64,000 nt of DNA from Staphylotrichum longicolle (taxonomy: Eukaryota > Ascomycota > Sordariomycetes > Sordariales > Chaetomiaceae), in contig JAHCVI010000002.1 in assembly GCA_019096155.1 (NCBI GenBank), positions 1,798,001-1,862,000 of the forward strand, in the 5' to 3' direction. The notes under the pieces are model-generated. The model saw only the letters and a program-made list of their open reading frames with translations. It ran no database searches and was not told the DNA's origin. Below, one piece after another: positions 49,032 through 60,312 of the stretch. Position 1 is the first letter of the stretch, and each line of letters starts with the position of its first letter. The translations under genes were made by a program, and so were the position numbers.

Positions 49032-51573
49032 GGCTGTGTGATGTTTCTTGCGGCAGTGAGGATTGCCCCGTGGAGCAATCGCTCAGTGCTCACCTGGTCG
49101 TTGACTTGCACACAAAGAAGGGAACCGAGGTTGTGGACTGAAAGGTGGAAGTCCAAGTCCAGACCGGTGAATCACCTCCACGTTCGCCCTTTGTTCTCCC
49201 GCACAATAGCAGAAGCGTCGAACCGACAGAGCCGAGTCGGGAAAAGGATGCAGTGAGAATGAACTCCGGAAGTGAGCCGCGGTCCTTCGGTCGCCGGGAA
49301 GGAAGCGGAGCTCAGTCTATAAACGGGGGCGGACCCGCTCGTGTCCCTCGACAACTACCCCGGCAACAGGAGACTGTGCTTGTGAATACCTGCAGGCACT
49401 TGGCCTGAGTCAATCCCAGTAGGAAAACGATGAGAACGACAAGATGGTGTGCATCAAAAGCGTGAAGTGACGGGCTCAGATCAAGGGCATCACATGAAGA
49501 TTAAGGGGCCGGGTTATACAGGCTGGATTTGGGGCTCCCCTTTTTCTCTGCTGGCTCCTTTTTTGGGATCGACTCAAGGGCCTATGATAGTCATGCAACA
49601 CCAAGCCAAAGAATCCAACGGGTGGACTCGCTTTGTCTTTGGCATAGGCGTCCCCTTTGCCGGTGCCGGGGTTTGGGGAATGGCGCAGAGGCGATCCACG
49701 ACTATCCGTACAGTAAGCGTTGTCGGAACGCGCCTGCAACTGAAAGAGTTCTCGCTGGCTGTGAGATCCTGTTGTTTGCCGGAAGGCGATTCAAAGGGCC
49801 AGTGAGGTTGCCCATGCAAGCGTACACACCAGGCAGGACGCCTCAAAGTACGTGTGACTGGAAAGTATCAATCGTAAAAGGGATGGGTAAGGAGATAGAT
49901 AAGGGATGGAGTCGTGAATGGGTCCTGGGTAGCTCCGAAGATAGGGGCGATTACATGGAGCGGAGCGGAAAGAGATCGGATCGTTGAACGTCGGTTTACA
50001 TTCGGAGCACCCAACTCCACACTTTGAGGGTGAAGATGTCTGGAAGTTGAACCAGGTGTTGGTCTGCCACTGGGCAGTTTCTCTGGGGCAAGCTTGTGTG
50101 TGCAAGTCCTGTATGGATCGATGTACCTGACGCATGGCAGTGTCCCGTGCCCTTGCAGCAGACGCCATAACCCACACTCGGCATGATGCCAAGGGGTCGG
50201 GCTAGACACTTTCTGGGACTGGGTTGCAGCATGCTGCAGCACGCTGCAGAGGGTGGGCTGGGGGACGTGGGGGCGTAGCATGATGTTGAGGATGCCAGGC
50301 AAAGGCAAAGAGAAGAGCTTTCTTCAGGTGCTCTCAGATTTCTGGAGTAAAAAGGGGCTGTTTTGGATATCATCGAACAAGTCGTCGATGATGACACGAT
50401 GAGACATGCTGGGTGTTGAAGAAGGCAGAACGGCGCTGGAAGAACACAGCAGTGAGACAAACTGCACAGACAGGTCACTGACAGTACCCCGCGGGTGGTG
50501 CTGGCCTACAGCACCCCGCATTTCGGGTCCGCATATGCGGGTAACCCCTCCCCAAGCACCAGCCATTGCCGCCGGCAGGTTCCTGGGTGAGCTTTCTTCA
50601 GATGGCTAGCAGCAGATGGCAATGGGGCGCAGCAGGATGATGAACAGTTCTCCTTCGGAATAAAAAAAAAAAAAAAGAAGATCAGACACACAGTGTCTCT
50701 GTGGGACAGGAGCGAAGTGGGATGGGCCAACAATGATGTGACTCGAGGCCGAATGGATCAAGGAGACACGAACACACACCATTGCCCCCTCGAAAGGCCA
50801 TCCATTGTCAGATATGCAGCCACACAAAATAGGCTCGGGATCGGCGCATGGAGAGCTGCAAGCGTCAAGGTCGTCATTCTCGTTGCATCCCGGGGAACGA
50901 AGCCGGATCGGAGACATTGATGGCTGCACCATACCCATTTCGCTCTCCACACCTCATTTTCGGAACCTAGGTGACCAAGTCCTCCCGATCAATAAGCCGA
51001 GACAGGTTTCCGACTTAGCTACTCCCCTCAGGGAGACATGCATGCATTCATTGTCTTTGGAGTCAATGATGTTGGGACCCGAGGGGGCAACAAGCATTTT
51101 GTAGACTGAGTGACCGCCAGCTGTAGTACGACCTGACGCATGTCCTCGCGGGGAACTGCTCGAGGTTGTGGCCGGACTCGAGACTGGACCACCGACAGAA
51201 TGGTGGGTGTCACAGATCGAGGAGCATGGCCCTCATGAAGCGGCGCAGCAAGTCACACATACTTGTAGCGGGCGTTGGTGAGAGCCTGACATCTGATATC
51301 GCGTGGCAGGCGCTGCTGCTGCGCCTGCGTGGGACACGGCTGCTTAATGAGGGCTCGCATGTCGGGGTGGCGATGCAATTTTGCAGATATGCCGGTTGTT
51401 GCACATGCCCGGGCCGAGAGCGGGCGTCGTAGATGGCCATAGTGTGGTGGGCAGGTGCTGCTGTGCAAGCCCAGCTGCTCCCTAACGATTTCCACCAAGA
51501 TAAGATCAGCCGTCACTTTCCGACTGCAACGTTGGTGCAAGTTCCGATGGCGCCGCATTTCTTAGGCAAAAGC
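49032..51573. other. 2.5-kb gap without a supported gene
   Basis: Longest gene-free stretch of the window. Open frames of 60-160 codons overlap on both strands; none has domain-like content or joins into a sensible spliced model. It contains a TGAGTCA heptamer at 49406-49412 upstream of the GATS-like gene and a 15-bp poly-A run at 50662. A non-coding RNA or small gene cannot be excluded. Confidence 0.5.
50662..50676. repeat. Poly-A run (15 bp)
   Basis: Fifteen consecutive A followed by GAAGA in intergenic DNA. Without target-site duplications or adjacent element sequence, it is a simple homopolymer rather than a retroelement tail. Confidence 0.85.
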
Positions 51574-53358
51574 TCATTTCTTGATGCCGACAACGACTAG
51601 GTTCCGGGGGCTCTCGCGATAGTCGAAGACTGTTTCTACCCAGCAGTCGCGGACAATATCACTGTGCTCACGCAGGAAGAGCCAGCGATCCGTCACGATC
51701 AACGACTCAACGACACAGGCGCTGAAGGCCATCAAGCTCCACACGGCGCTCAGTTCCCGCTTCCGGGATCGGAAGGCCTCCTCATATTCAGCAATCTCCT
51801 CATCCGTGATATTGGCCATCTTCTCCTTGATGACTTGACTGTACTGGCCAAAGTCCGAGTTGGTGGTCAGCTTCGTGATCGCTCCCCGTACGTAGGCCTT
51901 GAAAGAGGTATAGCACTGCTTGCGGAGGGATCCGATGATGACTGGGTTGGTGCTCGAGTTGAAGGGGCTTTCCTTGTCGGTTTCCTCTCCGTGGTAGACT
52001 CGTGAGATGACGCCCTTGTCCAGAAAGATCTTCTGCAGGACGGCGCGGTAGAAGTGGCGGGTAAAGAACGACTCGCTTTCTTCATCCGTCCAGTTCTGTG
52101 GTGCCTGGCATGCCATCATGCGGGCCGTGATATTGAGCCGAATGCCCTCGCCGCCGTAGGTAGAGACCCGATCACTCATCGGGAAGCCTTGAGGGTCTCG
52201 TCTCTCCGACTCTCGGGCAACCCGCGCATTGATGGGCTGGAGGGTGGGCCGGCTGAAAGGGGGTTTGTACGTCGGAGGACCCAACTTCTCGGTGAGGAGA
52301 TTGTAGCAGCAGCCCACGATGGCAACAGCCCGAATGCAAGGGTTCAAGACCATGGAGCGGATGCCATAATGTGACAAATTCCCGCAAGAGTGGATGGAAA
52401 TGGCCATCATGCGGAGTGCCTCCTGCCTGACTCCGTTCTCTTGGCCGCGCAGCTGAGAAAGCACACCAGTCAAGTCGGCATGTTCGAGACGGCCGACAAC
52501 ATATTGGATGGTGCCCTTGCCTTCCTCGACGGCATACGTCGCCTGCAGCTCCTTTCTAGACCTGAGGTCGATCGTGCTGACATCCTCGTCGGTCATGCCA
52601 AGCTCCCGCGCTGTGCGCTTCAGAGCCTCGGCGTCGTTGTGCAGCGACGGATCAAGAGTCTCGAGGATGCGGTGGTAGAGCTTCTTGTTGCGCACACGCT
52701 TCTCCCTCTCGGCCAGACCTGACAGGATATCGAGATCCTTGGCGCCAGCCATGTTGGCCTCCTTGCTCTCCACGGCCACAATGTGCTTGTTGTACGGCGG
52801 GCTCGCAAGCGTCCGCCCCAGATAGTTTTGGCCACTGCCAAAGTCTACAAAGTGGGTAAACTCGGTGCCTGATGATCGAGCCACATCCTCGGCAAGCCTG
52901 TCGATGTATCCGGCAAAGTGTGTGACTTCGTGCACCTTTTTGGTCTTCATCCCAAGCGCCACTTGCCTCGGCAAAACGGGCAGCTTTGGCCTGCTTGGAT
53001 GGAACTCCCGATGCAGAGAGAACTTCCTGATGTCCTTGACATACTGCAGAAGCGACTCGGGGGGTGCGCCTGGCTCTGTACTTGGAGAAACTGAAGACAG
53101 GTCATCTCGCAGCATAAAATCCAAGAGATCCATGGGCTTGGTCTGCACGAGATAGTCCTGCCATTCCTTGGGCACAGCGGCCACAAACAGGCCGGGCTCG
53201 GTGGTGAAGAAATCGAGAATGTGCACGCCGCCGCAGAGAAACCGAAAGAGGTCCGACGTGGAAGCAAAGTGCAGCAGGCTCTCCACGTACTCGTCGGTCG
53301 AGGAAAACTCGTCCGAATGTGGAAGTGGCCTTTCCGGCTTCGTCTCAAAGTGGCTCAT
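51574..53358 (-). CDS. METTL25-like SAM-dependent methyltransferase-domain protein
   Basis: Intronless, 594 aa. A SAM-binding motif near residue 170 (HFVDFGSGQNYLGRTLA) is preceded by KVHEVTHFAGYI. The mid-region contains ISIHSCGNLSHYGIRSM and AVAIVGCCYNLLTEKLGPP. This CxxC-like IVGCCYN segment, together with HSCG, is the signature of the METTL25/RRNAD1-like methyltransferase family (Methyltransf_32). The C-terminal third is helical and ends NLVVVGIKK. Substrates of fungal members are not established; animal relatives have been linked to ribosome or rRNA-related modification. The start at 53358 (MSHFETKPERPLPH) is the first in-frame ATG. The gene is head-to-head with uS13m, 309 bp between start codons, so they may share a promoter region. 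Confidence 0.85.
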   Translation of the reverse strand: MSHFETKPERPLPHSDEFSSTDEYVESLLHFASTSDLFRFLCGGVHILDFFTTEPGLFVAAVPKEWQDYLVQTKPMDLLDFMLRDDLSSVSPSTEPGAPPESLLQYVKDIRKFSLHREFHPSRPKLPVLPRQVALGMKTKKVHEVTHFAGYIDRLAEDVARSSGTEFTHFVDFGSGQNYLGRTLASPPYNKHIVAVESKEANMAGAKDLDILSGLAEREKRVRNKKLYHRILETLDPSLHNDAEALKRTARELGMTDEDVSTIDLRSRKELQATYAVEEGKGTIQYVVGRLEHADLTGVLSQLRGQENGVRQEALRMMAISIHSCGNLSHYGIRSMVLNPCIRAVAIVGCCYNLLTEKLGPPTYKPPFSRPTLQPINARVARESERRDPQGFPMSDRVSTYGGEGIRLNITARMMACQAPQNWTDEESESFFTRHFYRAVLQKIFLDKGVISRVYHGEETDKESPFNSSTNPVIIGSLRKQCYTSFKAYVRGAITKLTTNSDFGQYSQVIKEKMANITDEEIAEYEEAFRSRKRELSAVWSLMAFSACVVESLIVTDRWLFLREHSDIVRDCWVETVFDYRESPRNLVVVGIKK

Positions 53359-53667
53359 GATTTGCTGGTGACATGTGTATTGTGTTGATCAGGGGTCAAG
53401 ACTCAGAGCGAGACATTGAATTTTGGTGAGAAATAAGTGCCAGGGTGTTTCTGTTCGAGAAGTCTTGGCTTATCAGCTGTGGGCCAAGCGGTACCACCTG
53501 GCAGCCATTTTCATCGGATTTTCATCGGCAACATCCGTTGGGTCCCCTGCTGCAGCTGGAATCTCGAATCTCGAATTGACCCGCCGTCGCGGCATTGGTA
53601 TTGGCGTCGACACCGGATGTGCTCTTGACGAAAACCTGGCTGAGGGTGTTCGGCGACAACTGACAAG

Positions 53668-54143
53668 ATGGTAAGCCATACTATTTCAGAGGGACACGAG
53701 TCCAAGATTGCTTGCTCACACAGTCACAGGTGTTCATCTTCGGCGTCAACTTCAACGAGCAAAAGCTCGTCAAGGTGCGCCGCATCGCTTCCGTTCCTCC
53801 TTCCCCTGCCCGCCCTCTTACATCCTCCTAGAAAGCCCTCGAGTCCTTCTACGCCCTCGGCCCGCAGACCTCGGCCCGTATTCTGGCCAAGTACTGCATC
53901 CACCCGCGCGCAAAAATGGGCACCCTGCCCCCCAAGACGCTCACAGCTTTGACGGCCGAGTTATCGACAATGACAATCGAAGGCGACGCGCGGAGGATAG
54001 TCCAGGACAATATCAAGCGGTTACGTGACATGGGCACATACCGCGGTAGGCGCCACGCCATGGGTCTGCCAGCGCGCGGCCAGCGGACAAAGAACCAGGT
54101 CGAGACAGCCAAGAAACTCAACAGGGTCGAACGGAGGGGTTAA
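53668..54143 (+). CDS. Mitochondrial small-subunit ribosomal protein uS13m
   Basis: Three coding exons: 53668-53670 (the ATG alone), 53730-53774 and 53832-54143, giving 119 aa. Introns are 53671-53729 (GTAAGC, ends CACAG) and 53775-53831 (GTGCGC, ends CTAG). The spliced start reads MVFIFGVNFNEQKLVKKAL. The body has the S13 helix-two-turn-helix pattern (ALGPQTSARILAKYCI), and the C-terminus has the S13 signature GTYRGRRHAMGLPARGQRT, which contacts rRNA/tRNA at the subunit head. Its closest yeast relative is Sws2. It functions in the mitochondrial matrix. The strong fit of the spliced sequence makes the ATG-only exon convincing. It ends 254 bp before the convergent dipeptidase gene. Confidence 0.92.
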
Positions 54144-54397
54144 CAGGGAGGATTGGACTGGGAGGCGATCGCCGGGCGTACCGGCATGGGCGCACTATTT
54201 GGGACCGCACCTCGCTATGGTTATGCTCGTGGAGACGACACAGGGCTCACAGGTGCATTGGGGGAGAGAATGGATGGTGTTCACCGGTCGAAGCGGCGGC
54301 GTACTGGTGTGTGTTTCTATGTACAATACAGAATATACAGGGCGAGAGAGCCCTCGGCTGCCATCACCAGTTCTCGGCGAGCTACTGCAACGGCTTC

Positions 54398-55973
54398 TTA
54401 GAGCTCCCTCTCTCCGTTCTGGAACCCACTGAGGAACAGCCGGCGCAGCTCGTCCTCCAGCACGGGCTCGCCCGCCTTCTGCATCTCCTCAGCAACAGCA
54501 TCCACCTCCTTCCAAACCCGGAGGAGATTCCCGCCCACGATCTTGGCCACGTCCTCGTCACTCACCCCTTGCCTCAGCAACTCGCCCACCAAGTCTGGAA
54601 ACTTGGACACATCCTCCAGCCCCTCGGGAACATCCTCAATCCCATCAAAGTCGCTGCCGAACCCGACATGGTCAAACCCAATTCTCTCCCCAATATACAG
54701 CACATGCCTCACCACCTGCTGCAGCGTGGCGTTTTTGGGCTCGAAATCCGGCAGCCCGTCCTCCCGATCGGGCGCCTCCACGCACGAGATAAACTCCGGG
54801 TTGAAGTTCACCATGACCAGCCCCCCTTTCCTCCCGACCAGATCCAGCACCTCATCCGGCACGTTCCTCGGGTGCGGACACACCCCGTACGCGCTCGAGT
54901 GGCTGAAGATGACCGGCGCCCGGCTGCCCTCCCACCCACTGCCGCCCTCGTCTCCGCCCTTCCCCGCGGCGCCAGCGCCAGCGCCCAGCACATCCAGCAT
55001 GGTGTCGACGCTCGTGTGCGCCAGGTCCACGATCATGCCCAGCCGGTTCATCTCCCGCACCAGCGCGCGGCCCGCGGGGCTAACGCCGCCCCACACGGGG
55101 TCGGCGCGGCGCAGCGGGCGCTCCCACAGCGCGGCGTCGGCGAAGCGGTTGCCGCAGTTGTGAGTGAGGGTTGCGTAGCGGACGCCGAGCGCATAGAACT
55201 GCCGGAGGGTGGCGGCCGAGTTGCCGATCTGGTGCAGGCCCTCGATGCCGAGCGGGGAGATGAGCTGGCCGTGCCGGCGGAAGTGGTGCAGGGCGTCGCG
55301 GCTGGTGATGGTGGGTGGGGAGAAGACGGAGGGGTGGGCGTGGCGGAGGCGGGAGACGAGGTCGATCTGTTGGAGGGTTTGTTGCACGACTACAAGGTGT
55401 CTGTCAGTGACGCGGATTTTGACGGAGGGTACTTGGTGAGAGGGGAGCGCGTACTCGGAGCGTAGTTCGCGTCTGAGTAGTCGTTCCCGTTTTCTGGGCA
55501 CGGCCAGAAGACGCTCCAAAAGGCACCGCCGTTCAGGCCGGCCTTGAGACGGGGGATGTCGACGTGGCCGCGGAGGCCGCCTTCGGCGAAGGGCTTGCTG
55601 AAGGTCTCATTGTAGATGTGGTTGTTGTAGAAGGCCCTGATCATAATGGCCAAGTCATTATGTCCATCTATCAGAACAATTAACAGGAGATTCTGATGTC
55701 GCGTCACAACCATCAGGAACGCTTACCGATCAATGGGGTGTGCCTTAAGATGTGGTTGACGCGCTCCTCGATGCTCTGGGGCTTCCCGGGGCGGAACCCG
55801 TGGCCGAAACATGTTGAGTGGCCAGCAGGATGAAAGAAGAATGCAAGGAGCAACAAAGGCGCTGTTACGTAGAATGCGATCTTGGCAATCCGATGTGCAC
55901 GCTGAGGGCGCCGGAGGTGCTCAGCGACCCCGGGGTTGGCCCCGGTGAAGGGCAATCCTGCTGCCGTCTTCAT
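54398..55973 (-). CDS. Membrane (renal-type) dipeptidase, peptidase family M19
   Basis: Three exons (55727-55973, 55455-55667, 54398-55389; introns 55668-55726 and 55390-55454) give 483 aa, an exact codon multiple. An N-terminal segment (IAKIAFYVTAPLLLLAFFF, about residues 30-48) would act as a signal anchor, so the enzyme faces the lumen or exterior. The zinc ligands begin with DGHND (His and Asp), created by the first splice. Further motifs are DLAHTS, FSHSSA and GFGSDFDG, all characteristic of M19. These zinc enzymes hydrolyse dipeptides, including some with D-residues at the C-terminal side. The spliced segment ANYAPIVQQTLQQIDL fits the family. The central region is very GC-rich and includes a low-complexity Gly/Ala loop. 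Secure family assignment. Confidence 0.92.
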
Positions 55974-57475
55974 TGTGACCCCAAAATACAGGGTCTGCTT
56001 CTAAAACGGTAGGTTTAGGAAAGCCTTATTCAGCTCTTCAACTCAGAACGATTTATGCGCAATTAAGTCTGCGGATTATTCTCCTGACTCTCTGCTGGTT
56101 GTCAACGTGAAGCTTATCAGAGACCCGGCCCGGCGACAGCGGGGAACTTGGTTCCGGAGGATCGATGACAAATCCGGCCCGGGCTTCGCCGGAAGCTACA
56201 CAGTACACGGGCATCTTGTAATCTAAACCCTTCTTTTATATCTTTTCTGGCCTTTTTCTTCTTTTATTTGAGGAGGGTGTCCTTTCCAAGCCGAATTGGC
56301 CCTTAGATGGTGCGTTCCCAAAGAGACTCGAGCTTTCGCAATGCTTGCCTTGTTGATCCAGTTGGTCATTACGAGCGGGGGCTGCCCCAGCAACCTCTCC
56401 ATACGCGTATGTCCTTACCTGAAGGTATCTGTTCTTAGGTCTTCGGATACCGAGTAAAAATAGCGAGGAGAGATAATTAATATGGCCAATTAGGTATGAG
56501 TAACAGCGAGTACAGAATTTATTCCTTTCCGTGACTTCCGCCACTGCTTGTGAGAACTGAAGGTCCTGCTTCTAGGATGCTCGTTACGAAAGACCCACCT
56601 GGCTTCGTATGTTACCTTACGTCATGGCCCGACGGCGAACTCAACATGTTTCTGTCTGGTATACCTATCCTATGTATTGATTGTACCTCAGGTGTATGAT
56701 TGACTGGGAAGAGGGTGGATCAATTGCTGGTTACCTTAGACAAGTCGTGGTTGGAAGCGCAGTGGAGTGTCTTGTAGCCAGTTGATACACTGTGTCTCCT
56801 GTCCGCTGAAGAACCGTTTTTCCCTTTGCATGGAATTGGTGCTGCATGTTCCAGTGTTTCATGTGTTGGTGTGTCCCGAGACCCCTGAATTTCCAGGTGG
56901 ACCCTGCCCTGCCGGGCCCTGCAGGGGGCGGAGAGCTGGAAGCGGTGGCCTCACCAGGCTGGAGACAGGTTGTTGCTGGACAACAGGCTTTGCGCCGTCC
57001 AATGAGACGGGGGAATCTGGCTGGGCATCTGCACCTTTGGGTCGGGCGCCTTGGGATGGCTGCATGTCCTTGCCATCTTCAACACGAATTCCCTTTTTTA
57101 AACGGCCCTCGTTTCTGTTGACCCTGCTTTTTTTCTGCGATACCAGCGCCTTTTGGAAGCCCTCGTCTTTGCGCTCCTCGGAACCGCCGACCCCGGGGCT
57201 CTTTCTCCGCAACACCCACGGATTCGGATTCTTTCCCACACTGATCTCCATCCCACCCACGAGGCCAAGATTTGACGTTAAGCCAGCCTCAGCCTCAATC
57301 CGGCCAACGCAAAACTCTCAGCTGGCCTCCCCTGCGTTCCCCAGATCGGAGCTGCGCCACGACTGGCTCGCAGAAGATTAATCCTCCAACAACCTTCCCC
57401 AAGTCGAATCTCACTCCACGCATCGACGACCTGAGACATCGAACCGAGGGGCACCGATCGGCACTCCCAGCAAAG
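55974..57475. other. 1.5-kb divergent intergenic region, dipeptidase and Rgd2 promoters
   Basis: No supported gene. A 204-codon plus-strand frame (56767-57381) lies just upstream of Rgd2 and looks like 5' leader: it is Pro/Ser/Phe-rich without a family. Pyrimidine-rich tracts near 57110-57200 are typical of fungal housekeeping promoters. Confidence 0.5.
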
Positions 57476-60312
57476 ATGCCCGGATTCGCAGAATCGTTCT
57501 GGTCGAACGACTACGCCGCAGGTGAGCTCCTACCTGCTGCCCATTGTTTGTTTATGTCGTGAGATCTTTCGGCGCGCTGACTGAAGCCAAGGACTCGGGG
57601 TCCTGTTTGGCAAGCTGCAGCAAGGCGTCGTCGAGAACCGCCAAGTCCTGACCATCGCCCGAATGCGCGCTGAGGCCGAGGAGGTCTATGGTCAGCGTCT
57701 CTCCGAAATCGCTCCTGCGGTCGACAAGGTCCAAGGCGGGTTTAGCCGCGACGATGGCGCCAGCGTGCGCAAGGCGTACGAGGGAGTGCGATCCGAGATG
57801 GAGGATGCGGGCAGGAACCACAAGAAGATGGCGCAAAACATCCGCGACCTCGTCGTGAACCCCTTCTCGCGCTGGTGCGATGCCCACGAAGCCCGGATAC
57901 AAGACTCGCACGAGGAGCTGCAAACGCGGATCAAGGCCCACGACAAGCAGGCCGAGGCTGTCAAGAAGCTCCGGAGCAACTACTTCAACAAGTGCCGTCT
58001 CGTCGAGGACCTCGAGGAGGAGAACAAGCTCGCGTTTCAGGACCCCGAGGCCAGCCCACAGCAGCTGCCGAACATTCCCGAGATCAAGGTGGAACAGGAG
58101 GCTGCCGAGGAGGAGGAACCCCTCGAGATTGGCGACCAGATATACACCCCGGAACAGGTCAAGAAGATCCTCGCGCACATGATTGCGACCGTCAAGATGG
58201 GTGAGACCAAGGTCCCCATCCTTGGCACCTACCAAAACACTTCTGCCGGCGCAGATATCGTCGAGTACATGCAGCAGCACATGGGGAGCTCAAGCGTCAG
58301 CTATGCCGAGAGAATCGGCCAAGACCTGGTCACCCACGGCTTCCTGCGTCTCGTCGGCAACGTCGGCAACACTTTCGCTAACAGCTCCAAGCTCTTTTAC
58401 CAGTGGCGGCCAAAGGCGTTCGAGACGGCTGGCGTGCCAGAGAAGAAGACGTTGGGGAGGACCTTCTCAATCCCTGTGACCGGGTCTGACGGCGGTGACT
58501 CCCCCGTGGTTGGCACGGTGACGGAATACCTGGCCAAATGGGATGTCTTGAATACCTCGCGGCCCAACGAGACTCCGGCTGAGCGCATGCGCCGGGAAGC
58601 GAGGGAAGCGGATGAGAGGTACAAGGCGGGGGTGCAGAAGCTCGATGACATGCGCTGCGAGCTGGAAGAGGCCATCTATCTTCACCTCAAGTTCCTGGAG
58701 CGCTGCGAGCTCGACCGTCTGAAGGCCATCAAGACGGTCATTCTCGATTTCTCTGGGACCATCAGCAATGTGATTCCCAGCTTGCAGGCCACGGTCGACA
58801 ATATGATGCTCTACCAGGAGACAGTGCAGCCGCTCGGCGACCTGCGCTACCTCCTGGAGAGCTACCGGACGGGCAGCTTCACTCCCAAGGTGGTGGTTTA
58901 CGAGAACTATTACAACAAGGTTGATGAGCAGACCTTTGGCGTCGACCTCGAGGCCCGCGCCCGGGCCGACCGGAAGCGGGTCCCCGTCATCATCACCACG
59001 CTTCTCACGTACCTGGACCATCACTATCCGGATCTCGAGGGCGATGAGGCTCGGAGGGGAGTGTGGCTGCACGAGGTTCCCCTCGCTCAAACCCACAAGC
59101 TGAGAGCCCGGTGGAACAATGGGAAACCTCCTGCGTTGGAAACTTTTGCTGAATTTGATATACCCACTGTCGCGAGTCTTTTGAAGCTCTATCTCCTGGA
59201 GCTTCCCGGTACGTTTTGCTGGATCTCGTCAGAGCGGAGTGCTTGCTAACAACCATACAGATTCTTTGGTTTCTTCGCACGTTTATGAAATCATCCGGTC
59301 CATTTACAACACTCCAGCGGCGAATGGCACCGGCGATGCCGCCCGCGTCCCCGTCTTGCAGCAAACGCTCTCCCAGCTCCGGCTGACGAACATCGCGTCG
59401 CTGGATGCCTGCATGAACCACTTTACGCGTCTGATTGACCTGACGTCGGCCGACGAAGAGTACGTCGCGAAGCTCGCGACCATCCTCGCCCCCTGCGTCC
59501 TCCGCCCGCGGACCGAGACGTCGCTCACGCTGGAGGAGAAGCACGGCTATCGCCTGGTCCGCGACCTCTTCACGCACAAGGACGCCATCTTCAACGAGCT
59601 GAAGCGCATGTCGACCATGAACTCTACTGGCACGATTAAGGGCAACCAGAACCGGCCACGGGCGATTTCGACCGACGAAAGCAACCGCAAAGCGCACATG
59701 GAAGAGCGCAACCGGCTCCTCCTGGAAAAGGCCAGCGGCAGCCGGAGCCGGGCCACATCCCCCGCACCCAGCCCTCGCGCCGCCCACCGCCGCGACAGGA
59801 GCGTAGGAGGGCCCGAGACCCGATTTCCCATCTCAACAAACATCTCTAGCCCCACCAGCGAACACCGAAAGCGGACCAGCCTGGGCCCGAACCTCCCCAA
59901 GCGAACGAGCCTCGAGGTCCCGCTCGAGTCGGACTCCTCCATGGGCCTGAGCCACCCGTCCGACGGCAACTTCATCATGAACGGGATCGGATCGGTGACC
60001 GGGGCCCCGGCCTCGGCCCCGGCCCCGGCGGCGGCAGGGGCGGCTTCGGTCGCGGCAGACCCACAGCTGGCCAAGGTGGAGCAGGAGGGCATGGTCGAGA
60101 AGCGGAACAGCCTCGGGCGGAGCGGCGCCCGGTTCTCGGCCGGTCGCCGGGTGACGCCTGCTTCGGTTACCGCGAGGACGGCGACGCCCCCGCCGGCGGC
60201 GCATCATCAGCATACGGGTAGTGGGGCGCAGGATCAGCAGCAGTCGCAGCAACAGCAGCAGCAGCACGTGCAGCATGGCGTCACGCTTGTGGATGCGCCG
60301 ATGGACTATTAG
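57476..60312 (+). CDS. rgd2: Rgd2-type RhoGAP with F-BAR and DEP domains
   Basis: Three exons (57476-57521, 57592-59208, 59261-60312) give 904 aa. N-terminal F-BAR/FCH domain (about residues 4-330, opening FAESFWSNDYAAGLGVLFGKL) with a DEP domain inserted (about 195-275, HMIATVKMGETKVPILG). RhoGAP domain about 440-640 (FGVDLEARARADRKRVPVIITTLLTYL, LKLYLLELPDSLVSSHVYE). Where RhoGAPs usually carry the arginine finger (FRxSG) the text reads GVWLHEVPL, so the canonical Arg is not obvious. The C-terminal 230 aa are Ser/Pro/basic-rich and low-complexity, ending in a polyGln tract (60235-60270). Yeast Rgd2 acts on Cdc42 and Rho5 at curved plasma membrane during polarised growth; the same is expected here. 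Confidence 0.92.
60235..60270 (+). repeat. CAG-rich polyglutamine tract at the Rgd2 C-terminus
   Basis: Interrupted CAG run encoding QDQQQSQQQQQQH close to the end of the coding region. Likely length-variable between strains. Confidence 0.8.

Noticed and set aside
50662..50676. Poly-A run as a possible retroelement tail
   Set aside because: No element body, no target-site duplication and no RT-like sequence next to it.
56767..57381. 204-codon plus-strand open frame before Rgd2
   Set aside because: Low-complexity Pro/Ser/Phe text that abuts the Rgd2 start. It is more likely promoter and 5' leader.
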